Assembly: GCA_022573485.1 (NCBI GenBank)
Contig: JACZTW010000033.1
Location: 1 to 17,810, forward strand
Length of the DNA stretch: 17,810 nucleotides
Direction: 5' to 3'
Source: Planctomycetota bacterium
GTDB lineage: Bacteria > Planctomycetota > Phycisphaerae > UBA1845 > CAIVHJ01
The translations under genes and the position numbers were made by a program. How positions within the stretch are numbered: the stretch's first letter is position 1; each line of letters starts with the position of its first letter. The notes under the pieces are model-generated. The model worked only from the letters and a program-made list of their open reading frames with translations. It was not told where the DNA came from and did not search any database. This document shows, piece by piece, positions 1-7,361 of this stretch.

Positions 1-192
1 CCACAGGCTGAACTCGAAGTTGGCGGTACCGTCATGCGGTGTGTCGCCCTCTTGCAGGTCACCCTGATAAGTGAACGCCGTGCCGGCCGGCCCCTCCGCC
101 GCCGCGGGCTTACCGCCGGCCGAGACGACCACGGCAACGAGGGCTGTGCATTTCAGCGCCAGTGACTGCAGACTGTTCCCTTTCTCCGACAT
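1..192 (-). CDS. Secreted protein with planctomycete FTYQG-type N-terminus (5' part only)
   Basis: The gene starts at ATG 192 and runs off the left edge; 64 codons are visible without a stop. Residues 1-32 form a Sec-type signal peptide: Lys4, then a hydrophobic stretch around residues 11-25 and an Ala-rich end (PAAAEG). Mature sequence from about residue 38 reads TAFTYQGDLQEGDTPHDG and then ANFEFSLW. This fits the F-T-Y-Q-G-x-L ... G-x-A-x-F-E-F-S-L-W pattern that recurs at the start of many large exported planctomycete proteins of unknown role (from memory of the family, not searched). A strong AGGAGG lies 7 nt before ATG 192. A second in-frame ATG at 273, also with a GAGGAG 6 nt upstream, would add 27 residues, but these would bury the signal peptide, so 192 is preferred. 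Function of the mature protein cannot be judged from this fragment. Confidence 0.75.
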   Translation of the reverse strand, partial: MSEKGNSLQSLALKCTALVAVVVSAGGKPAAAEGPAGTAFTYQGDLQEGDTPHDGTANFEFSLW

Positions 193-199
193 GGTTGTT

Positions 200-205
200 C
201 CTCCT
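200..205 (-). promoter_or_regulatory. Ribosome binding site (AGGAGG) for the left-edge gene
   Basis: A perfect AGGAGG on the minus strand sits 7 nt upstream of ATG 192 and supports that start over the in-frame ATG at 273. The upstream ATG has its own GAGGAG at 280-285, so the choice rests on signal-peptide logic as well. Confidence 0.7.
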
Positions 206-678
206 GTTGATTTGGGCCTGAATGACCAATCGACTTGATCCTGCATCGACGCTGCCTCTGTTGGCATAAGCATCGTGTACTCCTCATGTACCGCTCTCAA
301 CCTTCCCCTGCCCGGTCTGCTGAGATGGGGTGTCGTGGTCCGTAGCCTGACTTGTGAAAACTGGGAGCGACCCAGTATCGACTACGACACCAGTATGAGG
401 AGTTCTTGCCTGTAATGCAAGCATGACGCATCAAACTACCCAATCGGCATGGACGCATCAGTGATCGTGCGCAACGCTCGATTTCTCACAACGCCTGTGC
501 TGTGCTATGGTTGTAATCAGCGGCGATCCGCCTGTACCGGAGATCCCGAGCCAACGGGACGACCACGCGTTGAGCCGACTGTTCGAGGCTGATCGCTTAG
601 CGGCCGAATCGGAACCGATCGCGTGTCAAGTTATAATGATGGGCGGAGAGTGCGGATCCGTTGTGCGCGGGGAGAGGC

Positions 679-784
679 GTGAAGAGTGAATTGTGAAGCG
701 TGAAGCGATGGAAAAGTCCAAACGTCCAAAATTCACAGTCCCAATCGGGGTCAGGGACGGACCACGGATCACGGGGCACGGACC
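679..784. repeat. Cluster of degenerate heptamer tandem repeats
   Basis: Three short arrays lie side by side. At 679-706 there are four heptamers in a row, GTGAAGA, GTGAATT, GTGAAGC, GTGAAGC. At 716-731 there are two octamers, GTCCAAAC and GTCCAAAA. At 757-784 there are four more heptamers, ACGGACC, ACGGATC, ACGGGGC, ACGGACC. Copies within an array differ at one to three positions. The repeats are too short and unspaced for CRISPR. They resemble the short tandem heptamer repeats seen between genes in some bacterial genomes; role unknown. Confidence 0.7.
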
Positions 785-856
785 GCGCTAGAGCTTAGTG
801 GCCGAACAAAGCCATTTTGCACTCAACGCGAAGGCCGCGAAGCGGATGGCGTGGAC

Positions 857-884
857 TTGAGGATGAGCTCGTTGTGCTTATAGT
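857..884 (+). promoter_or_regulatory. Probable sigma70-type promoter for enolase
   Basis: TTGAGG at 857-862 (4 of 6 to TTGACA) is followed after 16 nt by TATAGT at 879-884 (5 of 6 to TATAAT). Transcription would begin near 890-892 and leave a leader of about 90 nt before ATG 981. It is the best -35/-10 pair found by eye in this intergenic region. Planctomycete promoter consensus is not well known to me, so this is a pattern match only. Confidence 0.45.
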
Positions 885-970
885 CGGATGTTGGGAACCG
901 GGATCGAGGTCGGCTGTGATGTCTTGCAGGCGCTCGTTCCGGTTTGTCGATATTCATCCTAACCCAGTGT

Positions 971-974
971 GAGG
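971..974 (+). promoter_or_regulatory. Ribosome binding site deciding the enolase start
   Basis: GAGG at 971-974 lies 6 nt before ATG 981. An in-frame GTG at 969 overlaps this site and has no ribosome binding site of its own, so ATG 981 is chosen; it also gives the normal enolase N-terminus. Confidence 0.6.
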
Positions 975-980
975 TATACA

Positions 981-2276
981 ATGTCGTGCAGTACCATCGT
1001 CCATGTTGAAGCCCTGGAGATCCTCGATTCGCGGGGGTTCCCGACTGTCGAAGCCGTTGTCGTTCTCGAAGACGGCAGCGCCGGTCAGGCGGCGGTTCCT
1101 TCGGGCGCTTCCACCGGCGAGCATGAAGCAGTTGAGTTACGCGACGGCGATCCGAAACGGTATAGCGGCAAAGGTGTTTTGAACGCGGTGGAACACGTCA
1201 ACAGCGAGCTGTTCGAGGCAGTGGTCGGGCTGGACGCAGTCGATCAGGAAGAAATCGACGCTGCCCTCATCGAAGCGGATGGAACACCGAACAAGAGCCG
1301 CTTCGGCGCGAATGCCATCTTGTCGATCTCGCTGGCGTGCGCCAAGGCAGCGGCCGAGTCGTGCAGCCTGCCGCTCTATCGCTATCTGGGCGGGGCGTCG
1401 GCCCACGTGCTGCCCGTGCCGATGATGAACATCCTCAACGGCGGGCGGCACGCGGACAACAATGTGGACTTCCAGGAGTTCATGATCCAGCCGTGGGGCG
1501 CCGCCAGCTTCTCAGACGGGCTGCGCATGGGCGCCGAGTGCTTCCACGCGCTCAAGAAGATCCTGAACGAAAAGAAGTACAGCACCGGAGTCGGCGACGA
1601 GGGCGGCTTTGCTCCCAATCTGAAGTCAAACGAAGAGGCGCTTGATTTGATCGCGGAGGCTGTGGCGGCTGCGGGGTATGAGTTGGGGAGCGACATCTTC
1701 ATCGCGCTCGATCCGGCGACCAGCGAAATGTACGACAAAGACGCCGGTTGCTATACATTCTTCAAATCCGACCCAACCAGGAAGCTCTCCGGCGCGGACA
1801 TGATTGCCTATTGGCAACGTTGGGTGGAGAAGTACCCGATTCGCTCGCTGGAGGACGGACTGGCGGAGGACGACTGGGAAAACTGGGCGGCTATGACCGC
1901 CGCGATGGGCGACAAAGTCCAGCTCGTCGGGGACGATCTGCTGGTTACGAACACGCAGCGCTTGCAGCGGGGTATTAGCGAGCGCAGCGCCAACGCCATC
2001 TTGATCAAAGTGAACCAGATCGGCACATTGAGCGAGACCATGAGCGCGATCGAACTGGCCAAGCGGAGCGGCTGGGCGGTGGTGATCTCGCATCGCAGCG
2101 GGGAGACGGAGGACACGACCATTGCCGACATCGCCGTCGCTACGAGCGCCGGGCAAATCAAGACCGGTAGCCTGTGCCGGTCCGATCGCATCGCCAAGTA
2201 CAATCGACTTCTGCGCATCGAGAGGGAACTGGGCGATCAGGCGATGTATGGCGGCTCGCTGTGGAGCAAAGGATAG
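981..2276 (+). CDS. eno: Enolase (phosphopyruvate hydratase)
   Basis: Cytoplasmic glycolytic enzyme converting 2-phosphoglycerate to phosphoenolpyruvate, 431 residues, the usual length. The N-terminal domain begins with the standard ALEILDSRGFPTVEA and the flexible loop SGASTGEHEA (residues 41-50). In the barrel domain the expected active-site residues are all present: His157 and Glu166 in the HADNNVDFQEFMIQP segment, Glu207 in GDEGGFAPN, metal ligands Asp244 (ALDPA), Glu291 (LEDGL) and Asp318 (VGDDLLVTN), Lys343 (LIKVNQIG), the SHRSGETED loop (370-378) and Lys394 (QIKTGS). Nothing looks truncated or degraded. A probable promoter lies about 90 nt upstream. The next gene begins 9 nt after the stop with its ribosome binding site overlapping the stop codon, so the two are read as an operon. 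Confidence 0.98.
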   Translation: MSCSTIVHVEALEILDSRGFPTVEAVVVLEDGSAGQAAVPSGASTGEHEAVELRDGDPKRYSGKGVLNAVEHVNSELFEAVVGLDAVDQEEIDAALIEADGTPNKSRFGANAILSISLACAKAAAESCSLPLYRYLGGASAHVLPVPMMNILNGGRHADNNVDFQEFMIQPWGAASFSDGLRMGAECFHALKKILNEKKYSTGVGDEGGFAPNLKSNEEALDLIAEAVAAAGYELGSDIFIALDPATSEMYDKDAGCYTFFKSDPTRKLSGADMIAYWQRWVEKYPIRSLEDGLAEDDWENWAAMTAAMGDKVQLVGDDLLVTNTQRLQRGISERSANAILIKVNQIGTLSETMSAIELAKRSGWAVVISHRSGETEDTTIADIAVATSAGQIKTGSLCRSDRIAKYNRLLRIERELGDQAMYGGSLWSKG

Positions 2277-2280
2277 GAGG
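2275..2280 (+). promoter_or_regulatory. Ribosome binding site for the TTG-started gene after eno
   Basis: A perfect AGGAGG overlaps the last two bases of the enolase stop codon and sits 5 nt before TTG 2286. It decides the unusual TTG start; the next in-frame ATG (2328) would delete the front of the first membrane helix. Confidence 0.75.
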
Positions 2281-2285
2281 CGGTC

Positions 2286-2807
2286 TTGAGGGTTCGCACG
2301 CTGCGGGAACCATTGGCGCACAGCTTGATGTTCTGGGTGCTCGCGACGCTGGGCGTCGCGGCGGCGGTGCCGTGTATCCTGGGGCCGCCGCTGGAAACGT
2401 ATCGCGCGTTGCTGGCAATTGAGCAGCATGAAGAGTCCGTGACACGGCGAATGGAAGAGCGCATCACGCGCCAAGTCAGCCTCAAAGATGCCCTGCGCAC
2501 GGACCCGCAGGTGAACTTTCGGCTCGCCCAGCGCCAGTTGGCCTATCGCCCGCTTGGCAGACTCGCATATCTTGACACCAGCGGCTTGGACTACCCGGCA
2601 CCCTCCGTGGCTGAAGTGACGCGTGCCGATGCGGTGGAGTTGCCCCGCTGGATGGCGTGTTTCGTTCCCCGGAGTTTGGCGAGCATCTACACGGGCGAGG
2701 GGACGCGCCAAGTTGTGCTGGTCATGTCGTTGTCGCTGATCGTGTTCGCGTTGGTCACGTACGCGCCAAGAACGCGTGCAGAGAGGTGCGAGCGCCGCTT
2801 AGAGTAG
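2286..2807 (+). CDS. Two-TM membrane protein with FtsB/DivIC-like segment
   Basis: A 173-residue protein starting at TTG with a perfect ribosome binding site. Residues about 13-33 form a membrane helix. Residues 37-70 are a charged, heptad-like helix (EQHEESVTRRMEERI). They are followed by LRTDPQVNFRLAQRQLAYRPLG (70-91, key residues Asp73-Pro74, Leu80-Ala81, Arg83, Leu85, Tyr87, Gly91). This order, TM helix then coiled coil then D-P ... L-A-R-x-x-L-x-Y ... G, is the layout of septum formation initiator proteins (FtsB/DivIC). Enolase followed by ftsB/divIC is also a familiar gene order in other bacteria. Unlike FtsB/DivIC it has a further periplasmic stretch and a second TM helix at about 142-160 with a basic tail, so it is either a divergent relative or an unrelated membrane protein with a similar pattern. 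Family assignment is inference. Confidence 0.6.
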   Translation: MRVRTLREPLAHSLMFWVLATLGVAAAVPCILGPPLETYRALLAIEQHEESVTRRMEERITRQVSLKDALRTDPQVNFRLAQRQLAYRPLGRLAYLDTSGLDYPAPSVAEVTRADAVELPRWMACFVPRSLASIYTGEGTRQVVLVMSLSLIVFALVTYAPRTRAERCERRLE

Positions 2808-2817
2808 CACGGGAATG

Positions 2818-3150
2818 TCAATCAAGCGCAGGTTCAATCATAGCGCTCATGCTTCCGCAGCAGCATTCGACGCGCCAATCGCTGCCGTATGCATGGATCT
2901 GGTCGCGTTTGAATTCGGCCCGCTCCTTGGTAGTGGTATCGACGATCGCCTGGCTGGCGGTGTCCACTTCGACGGCCTTGCGGTAGGCATCGACCTTCGA
3001 CAGGCAAAAGAGCTTCTGAAGCAACTCGATCACATAGTCATAAGTGTGATCGTCGTCGTCCAGCATGATGACGTGGTAGCGGGGTTGTTTGCGAGGTTGG
3101 CAATCCCGCGCGTCGTGAGTCCGTTCACGCTTCTCAGTGAGCGTTGCCAT
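2818..3150 (-). CDS. clpS: ATP-dependent Clp protease adaptor ClpS
   Basis: ClpS delivers N-degron substrates to the ClpAP or ClpCP protease in the cytoplasm. The 110-residue protein has a charged, flexible N-terminus (1-22) and then a full ClpS core: YHVIMLDDDDHTYDYVIELL (25-44), QKLFCLSKVDAYRKAVEVD, then TKERAEFKRDQIHAYG (74-89) and a final MIEPAL. The fold signature is clear, but residues that line the N-degron pocket in E. coli ClpS differ: the N-D-D-Y-T-P-M motif is replaced by D-D-D-D-H-T-Y, and the pocket His at the end of the second helix is Asp63. The ATG at 3150 is preceded by AAGGAAAGG, which overlaps the miaB stop. Last gene of the eight-gene minus-strand operon; it converges with the eno operon with only 10 nt between stops. 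Confidence 0.88.
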   Translation of the reverse strand: MATLTEKRERTHDARDCQPRKQPRYHVIMLDDDDHTYDYVIELLQKLFCLSKVDAYRKAVEVDTASQAIVDTTTKERAEFKRDQIHAYGSDWRVECCCGSMSAMIEPALD

Positions 3151-3165
3151 GGGTCCAACCTTTCC

Positions 3166-4647
3166 TTATCGAGAATGTTGAAGCACCGGCAAAACCGAAT
3201 CCGTTCTGCTAGCTTGTTCAGTAACGCAAACACCGTGCAGAGTCAAGGCCGTCGCAGCGGTAATCCGGATCTGGGCCAATTGTCCGACCTGCGCTTCGTC
3301 GTCGTCAAAGACCACGATCTTGTCGCCTCGCGTTCTGCCGACCAATTGGTTGGATCGTCGCCAGTCAATCTCTTGCCCGCGCGACTGTTCAGCCTCCTGA
3401 GCTTTGAGGGCGGCTTTGCTGTAGCCTTCTACGAGGACTTCCACGGTTTTCCCGATCATCGGGCGGTTTCGATCGAGCGAGATGCGCTCCTGAAGGTTCA
3501 AAAGGTCGATATTTCGCTGACGTTTGGTGGACGCAGGGACATCGTCAGAGATCGTGCGGTCTGCTGCCGTGCCCGGCCTTGGGGAGTACTTGAAGCAGAA
3601 AATGTTCTTGTACATGACTTGTTCGACCAAGTTGACGGTCTCAGCGAACTCTGCGTCGGTCTCGCCGCAGAAACCCACAATGAAGTCGCTGGCGATTTCG
3701 ATTCCGGGAACCGTGTCGCGGGCTCGGGCAATCAAGTCGATGTACTTCTCGACAGTGTATTGCCGCTTCATGCGGCGCAACACTGCATTGCATCCACTCT
3801 GGGCCGGGATGTGAAGATACTCACAAACTTTGGGCAAATTCCTCATGGCAACCAGAATATCGTCGCCGAAATCGCCGGGATGGTTGGTCACAAAACGGAT
3901 TCGTTCAATGCCGGAAACATCTTGCAAGAGTGCGAGCAAATCACTCAATCGAAAGCGCTTGCTGTTTTCCATGTGCGCGTAGCTGTTGACCGTCTGCCCG
4001 AGCAGCGTGACTTCCTTCGCGCCGGCGTCGGCCAGCATCTGCGCCTCTTCGATGATCGCGGCGGGCGAACGGCTCTGTTCCGGGCCTCTGGTGAACGGCA
4101 CGACGCAGAAGGTGCAAAACTTGTCGCAGCCGCGCTGGATGCGAATATAGGGCTGGAGCAGCGCCGCGCCAGGTTGCGGCCTGCGGGACAGGTCCAGCGC
4201 CTCAAGCGTGTCGAATTGCATGGTCGATCGCTCCGCGGGATCGACGCGGCGAGACTGATACGTCGCAAGCGAAATGGCCTTCTTGCGTGTTTCTTTGATC
4301 TCCCTGATAAGGGCCGGAATTTGATTCAACTGGCCCGGGCCGCAGATCAGATCCACGTACGGCGTTCGCGACAGGATGCCGTCGGTGTCGCGCTCCGCCA
4401 TGCAGCCGATGACTCCGAGAATGCTCTCGGGGTGATGCACTTTGTGCTTCTTGAGCTGGCCGAGCCTGGAGTAGACTTTCTCTTCGGCGTGCTCACGTAC
4501 GCTGCACGTGTTGAGCAACACGAGATCCGCAGCAAACATATCCTGCGTAGACACATATCCCATAGCGAACAGTTGGCCCAGGACGAGCTCGCTGTCGAGC
4601 ACGTTCATTTGGCAACCCATAGTCTCGAGATAAACCGTTTCGCTCAT
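3166..4647 (-). CDS. miaB: tRNA-2-methylthio-N6-dimethylallyladenosine synthase MiaB
   Basis: Radical SAM methylthiotransferase that adds the 2-methylthio group to i6A37 of tRNAs reading codons that begin with U. It has 493 residues, slightly long for the family. The N-terminal methylthiotransferase domain carries the three cluster Cys: Cys12 (METMGCQMN context), Cys48 (LNTCSVREHAEEK) and Cys82 (VIGCMAER). The radical SAM domain has Cys174, Cys178 and Cys181 in GCDKFCTFCVVPFTRGPEQS, followed by LLGQTVNSY and the HIPAQSGC segment. A TRAM domain closes the protein (RPMIGKTVEVLVEG through GQLAQIRI). These features fit MiaB rather than RimO, which lacks the QMN and TRGPE-type context. ATG 4647 overlaps the stop of the upstream TPR gene by 4 nt, with GGAGA at 4651-4655 inside that gene, so translation is probably coupled. 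Confidence 0.95.
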   Translation of the reverse strand: MSETVYLETMGCQMNVLDSELVLGQLFAMGYVSTQDMFAADLVLLNTCSVREHAEEKVYSRLGQLKKHKVHHPESILGVIGCMAERDTDGILSRTPYVDLICGPGQLNQIPALIREIKETRKKAISLATYQSRRVDPAERSTMQFDTLEALDLSRRPQPGAALLQPYIRIQRGCDKFCTFCVVPFTRGPEQSRSPAAIIEEAQMLADAGAKEVTLLGQTVNSYAHMENSKRFRLSDLLALLQDVSGIERIRFVTNHPGDFGDDILVAMRNLPKVCEYLHIPAQSGCNAVLRRMKRQYTVEKYIDLIARARDTVPGIEIASDFIVGFCGETDAEFAETVNLVEQVMYKNIFCFKYSPRPGTAADRTISDDVPASTKRQRNIDLLNLQERISLDRNRPMIGKTVEVLVEGYSKAALKAQEAEQSRGQEIDWRRSNQLVGRTRGDKIVVFDDDEAQVGQLAQIRITAATALTLHGVCVTEQASRTDSVLPVLQHSR

Positions 4648-7361
4648 GATTCTCCAGAGAGCTCCGTGCGAAGCTGCTCAAACTGCTCTCTATGTTTCGG
4701 GCCACCCATCTGCGGGTGGAACACGCGTTTCTGGCTGATCAAGTTGTACAGCGTTCGCCGGTCTTGGTCCAGCGCGATGCGACAGCGAATCTCTCCCAGG
4801 AAAGATCGCCACCAAAGATCGGTATCTTCCGGCGTGTCTCTGTACAGCCGCGAGAAATAGGGCAGAGCTTCCCGGGGATTGTTGTCGAGCAAGTAGGCCT
4901 GTGCCAAACCGAGCAGAGCACGGCCGCTCTCGTTCCCACCGCCCGCTTTCTTCCCGAGACCGTCGCCGGCGACGCTGCGGAACAGTTCGAGTGCCTCGCC
5001 GGCACGTCTGGTCCGCAGCAGTGCTTCTCCGTACTCTAGCTTGAATGCGAGCCGCCCGGCGTTGTCCAGCCCCGCCGCAGACTGCTTGGACCATGTGTGC
5101 AGGGCCCGGGCGACGATCAGGGCGTCTTCAGCCTTGCGCTGTGCCTGCTCGGTTTGACCTGCATCTTCGGCCTGGGCGATTTCATCCTTAAAGGTGTTCA
5201 GTAGCCCCTGCAGCGTTGCCCCGGCGTTCTGAGGATCCTGCTTCAGGTACTGCGGTATGATGGCTGCCGCCTGCTCAAGCTCCCCGAGTGCCTGGTAGGC
5301 GAGGATCCGAATGCGCATGGCTTTGCCGAGGAGGTCCAATTCGTCGACGAACCTGGATTCAAATCCTTTGAGCGTTGCGAGCGCCCGATCGGGATACTTG
5401 GTCGGTGACAGCATGTTGGCTTCCGCCGCGAACAGGTGGGATTCTGCCAATTGCCGATTGGAAGCACCGGTATCGGAGTCGTTGAACTTGCTCTGAAAAC
5501 GAGCGACGCTATCGGCAGTGAGCGACGCCTGTGAAGTGACTGCCCGGCGCTCTCCTTCGACGGCGATCTTCCGCAGAAGGTAAAGATTGCACTCAGCAAT
5601 GCGGAACAGCATTTCCAAGTATCGGGGATCATCTGCCTGAACCATCGCATATTGCTCCACCGCTTCCCTGTGGCGCCCGTCTTCCTGCAGAACCTCGGCA
5701 TACGTAAACTGGCGCGGTGCGGCAAGATCCGAATCGCGGTGGAAGTTCAACAAATTACGGAGCGCTTCCAGGTAAAAAGGCCGAACCGTCCGACGCGTAC
5801 TCGATGTCGCACGGTTGTAGAGTGATTCAGACAGCCGAACCGCATAGCCCGCAGCTTGACGGCTCTTGCCGAAGTCCGGATGGTTCGCGGCAAGTGTGCT
5901 AAACTGCTCGATGGCCTCCAGAACCCGGTCCTGCTCGTAGCGACAGACCGCCAGATTGAACAGCGCCTCCGGGCGAAGTTCCAATCCCAAGGCTGAATCA
6001 TCCTGCAGCACAGCCAGGGCCAATTGAGCCGCCTGCTCCAGCAACTTGTTCTTCTCTTGATCGGGTCGGGCCTTCTCCGTGCCACTCACTCTCACCTCAG
6101 CCGCCCGGCGGAGCAGTCCCGAGATGTAGATGTTCTTTTCAAACGAATCGAGTGAGGAAGCATCTTCAACGTCGCCGAGGAGATCGAACAGTGTGGCGTA
6201 GATTTCATCCTGGTAACGCGGATGTTCACGGGCCAGGTCGATCAGCGCTTGGCGGGATGTGAGCAGCAATTGAGATCTTTCCGCGGAAGCGTCGGAGGGC
6301 AGCGCCAAGGCATGTGCGCGGTACACGGTGCCCTTGAGCAGTGCCAGTGCAAAGTGCAGGCTGAACTGGTCCGGTGAATTCGCCGGCAACTGCGACTGGA
6401 ACTCATCGAGCGTCCGTACCGCCATTTCATATTGTCCCCTGTCGCGGAAGTTCTTGACGCGTTCGAGCGCCGAGAACAGGGTCACCCACCTGAGATCGTG
6501 CCGTTCCATGAAGTCGGGAATCGCGGCCACCACGGTGCCGGCCTTAAACAAGTAATCCTCCGCTCTGTCCGACGATCCCAGCAATCGGTAGGCCATACCC
6601 GCGAGCAAAAGAGACTGCGCCTGATAGTGAGAATTGCGATGCTCGATCGTTGTCAGCTTGGATTCTCCGTTGAGATAATCCACAATCTCCTTCAACGGAG
6701 CCACGAGGCCTGCACTGCCGGCTTCAAGCGTCAGGCAGCGATAATAGCTGGCCCAAAGGCGAAAATATCGCACTTTCGGCTGGAGTTCCTCGATGCGTTC
6801 GATATGACCGGATTTGGCGGACTTCTCAAACTGCTTGATCGTGAGGCTGTCGATCTTTGCCTCGGCTGCTATTAGTTCGTTGATCAGCCGGTCAAAGACG
6901 CCGAGCGCCTGGGCTGTGATTCGAGCCAGAGCCTGAAAATCTTCGGCCGTCCCGCCCCGAAACATGATATTGTTATGGTAGGGTTCGGCCTTTCGAAAGA
7001 CAAGATCTCGCCCGACGTCGAGTTGCCAATCGAATCGGCTGTGGTGGTCGGGATAGTCGGCGATGAGCTGCCTCAAAAGAACAGTCGCTTCTTCAAGCGC
7101 CTCGAGCCGGTCTTCGGAGGGAATGGAGGGGTCCGAGTACAGGTTCAGCCGGAGTTCCCGCTTGAGCAAAGCAGCCTCAATCGGATCTTTCGGCGGATAC
7201 TCTCTGACATAGTAGTCGAGCAAATCAGTCAACCCGAGCCTCTTCAGCCCCCGCCGGAATGCTTCGCTGGATAGCCGCTCGTTCTCCGGCTCCTGGGCCG
7301 GCGCAGTTTGCAGACTGCTCGAGATCACAACGGCGACAGCAATGACAACGATGGAACGCAT
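4644..7361 (-). CDS. Large exported TPR-rich protein of the ExbBD operon
   Basis: A 905-residue protein with a signal peptide (MRSIVVIAVAVVISSSLQTAPAQ, likely cut after Ala-Gln near residue 23). The rest is almost entirely alpha-helical with many degenerate TPR-like helix pairs. Examples are ALFNLAVCRYEQDRVLEAIE, AAIIPQYLKQDPQNAGATL and ALLGLAQAYLLDNNPREALP near the C-terminus. No catalytic motif was seen. Such proteins usually act as periplasmic scaffolds. Its start codon directly abuts the stop of the preceding exbD (TAAATG, no gap) with a poor ribosome binding site, so translational coupling is likely. It overlaps miaB by 4 nt at its end. Its position beside two ExbD genes suggests it is part of the same envelope complex; the exact partner is unknown. 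Confidence 0.85.
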   Translation of the reverse strand: MRSIVVIAVAVVISSSLQTAPAQEPENERLSSEAFRRGLKRLGLTDLLDYYVREYPPKDPIEAALLKRELRLNLYSDPSIPSEDRLEALEEATVLLRQLIADYPDHHSRFDWQLDVGRDLVFRKAEPYHNNIMFRGGTAEDFQALARITAQALGVFDRLINELIAAEAKIDSLTIKQFEKSAKSGHIERIEELQPKVRYFRLWASYYRCLTLEAGSAGLVAPLKEIVDYLNGESKLTTIEHRNSHYQAQSLLLAGMAYRLLGSSDRAEDYLFKAGTVVAAIPDFMERHDLRWVTLFSALERVKNFRDRGQYEMAVRTLDEFQSQLPANSPDQFSLHFALALLKGTVYRAHALALPSDASAERSQLLLTSRQALIDLAREHPRYQDEIYATLFDLLGDVEDASSLDSFEKNIYISGLLRRAAEVRVSGTEKARPDQEKNKLLEQAAQLALAVLQDDSALGLELRPEALFNLAVCRYEQDRVLEAIEQFSTLAANHPDFGKSRQAAGYAVRLSESLYNRATSSTRRTVRPFYLEALRNLLNFHRDSDLAAPRQFTYAEVLQEDGRHREAVEQYAMVQADDPRYLEMLFRIAECNLYLLRKIAVEGERRAVTSQASLTADSVARFQSKFNDSDTGASNRQLAESHLFAAEANMLSPTKYPDRALATLKGFESRFVDELDLLGKAMRIRILAYQALGELEQAAAIIPQYLKQDPQNAGATLQGLLNTFKDEIAQAEDAGQTEQAQRKAEDALIVARALHTWSKQSAAGLDNAGRLAFKLEYGEALLRTRRAGEALELFRSVAGDGLGKKAGGGNESGRALLGLAQAYLLDNNPREALPYFSRLYRDTPEDTDLWWRSFLGEIRCRIALDQDRRTLYNLISQKRVFHPQMGGPKHREQFEQLRTELSGES

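Larger units (their letters stand above)
193..980. other. Divergent intergenic region upstream of enolase
   Basis: This stretch of nearly 800 bases has no convincing gene. The short open frames inside it, such as 507-689 plus and 597-779 minus, overlap each other, lack a ribosome binding site and have no recognisable protein features. What it does hold is a small hairpin at 360-376 (ACTGGG, 5-nt loop, CCCAGT), an isolated TATAAT at 632-637 without a good -35 box, a cluster of short period-7 repeats at 679-784, and a sigma70-like promoter at 857-884 facing enolase. Confidence 0.6.

Noticed and set aside
360..376. Small hairpin ACTGGG / CCCAGT as terminator or operator
   Set aside because: Only six base pairs, no U tract on either strand, and no nearby gene end.
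279..403. 9-bp inverted repeat ACTCCTCAT (279-287) and ATGAGGAGT (395-403)
   Set aside because: A single short match 107 bases apart is within what chance would give, and one arm is explained by a Shine-Dalgarno sequence.
632..637. Perfect TATAAT on the plus strand upstream of eno
   Set aside because: The best -35 candidate at 17 nt (TCGGAA) matches only three of six positions, and the leader would be over 300 nt; the pair at 857-884 is better.
507..779. Two overlapping 60-codon open frames on opposite strands
   Set aside because: Neither has a ribosome binding site, and both run into the short repeat arrays; no protein signature.
1626..2711. A 361-codon open frame on the minus strand
   Set aside because: It is antisense to the end of enolase and the following membrane protein gene, has no ribosome binding site and no recognisable features.
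2815..4860. A 681-codon open frame on the plus strand
   Set aside because: It lies antisense to clpS, miaB and the end of the TPR gene, all strongly recognised; its product shows no domain and reads as a codon-bias shadow.
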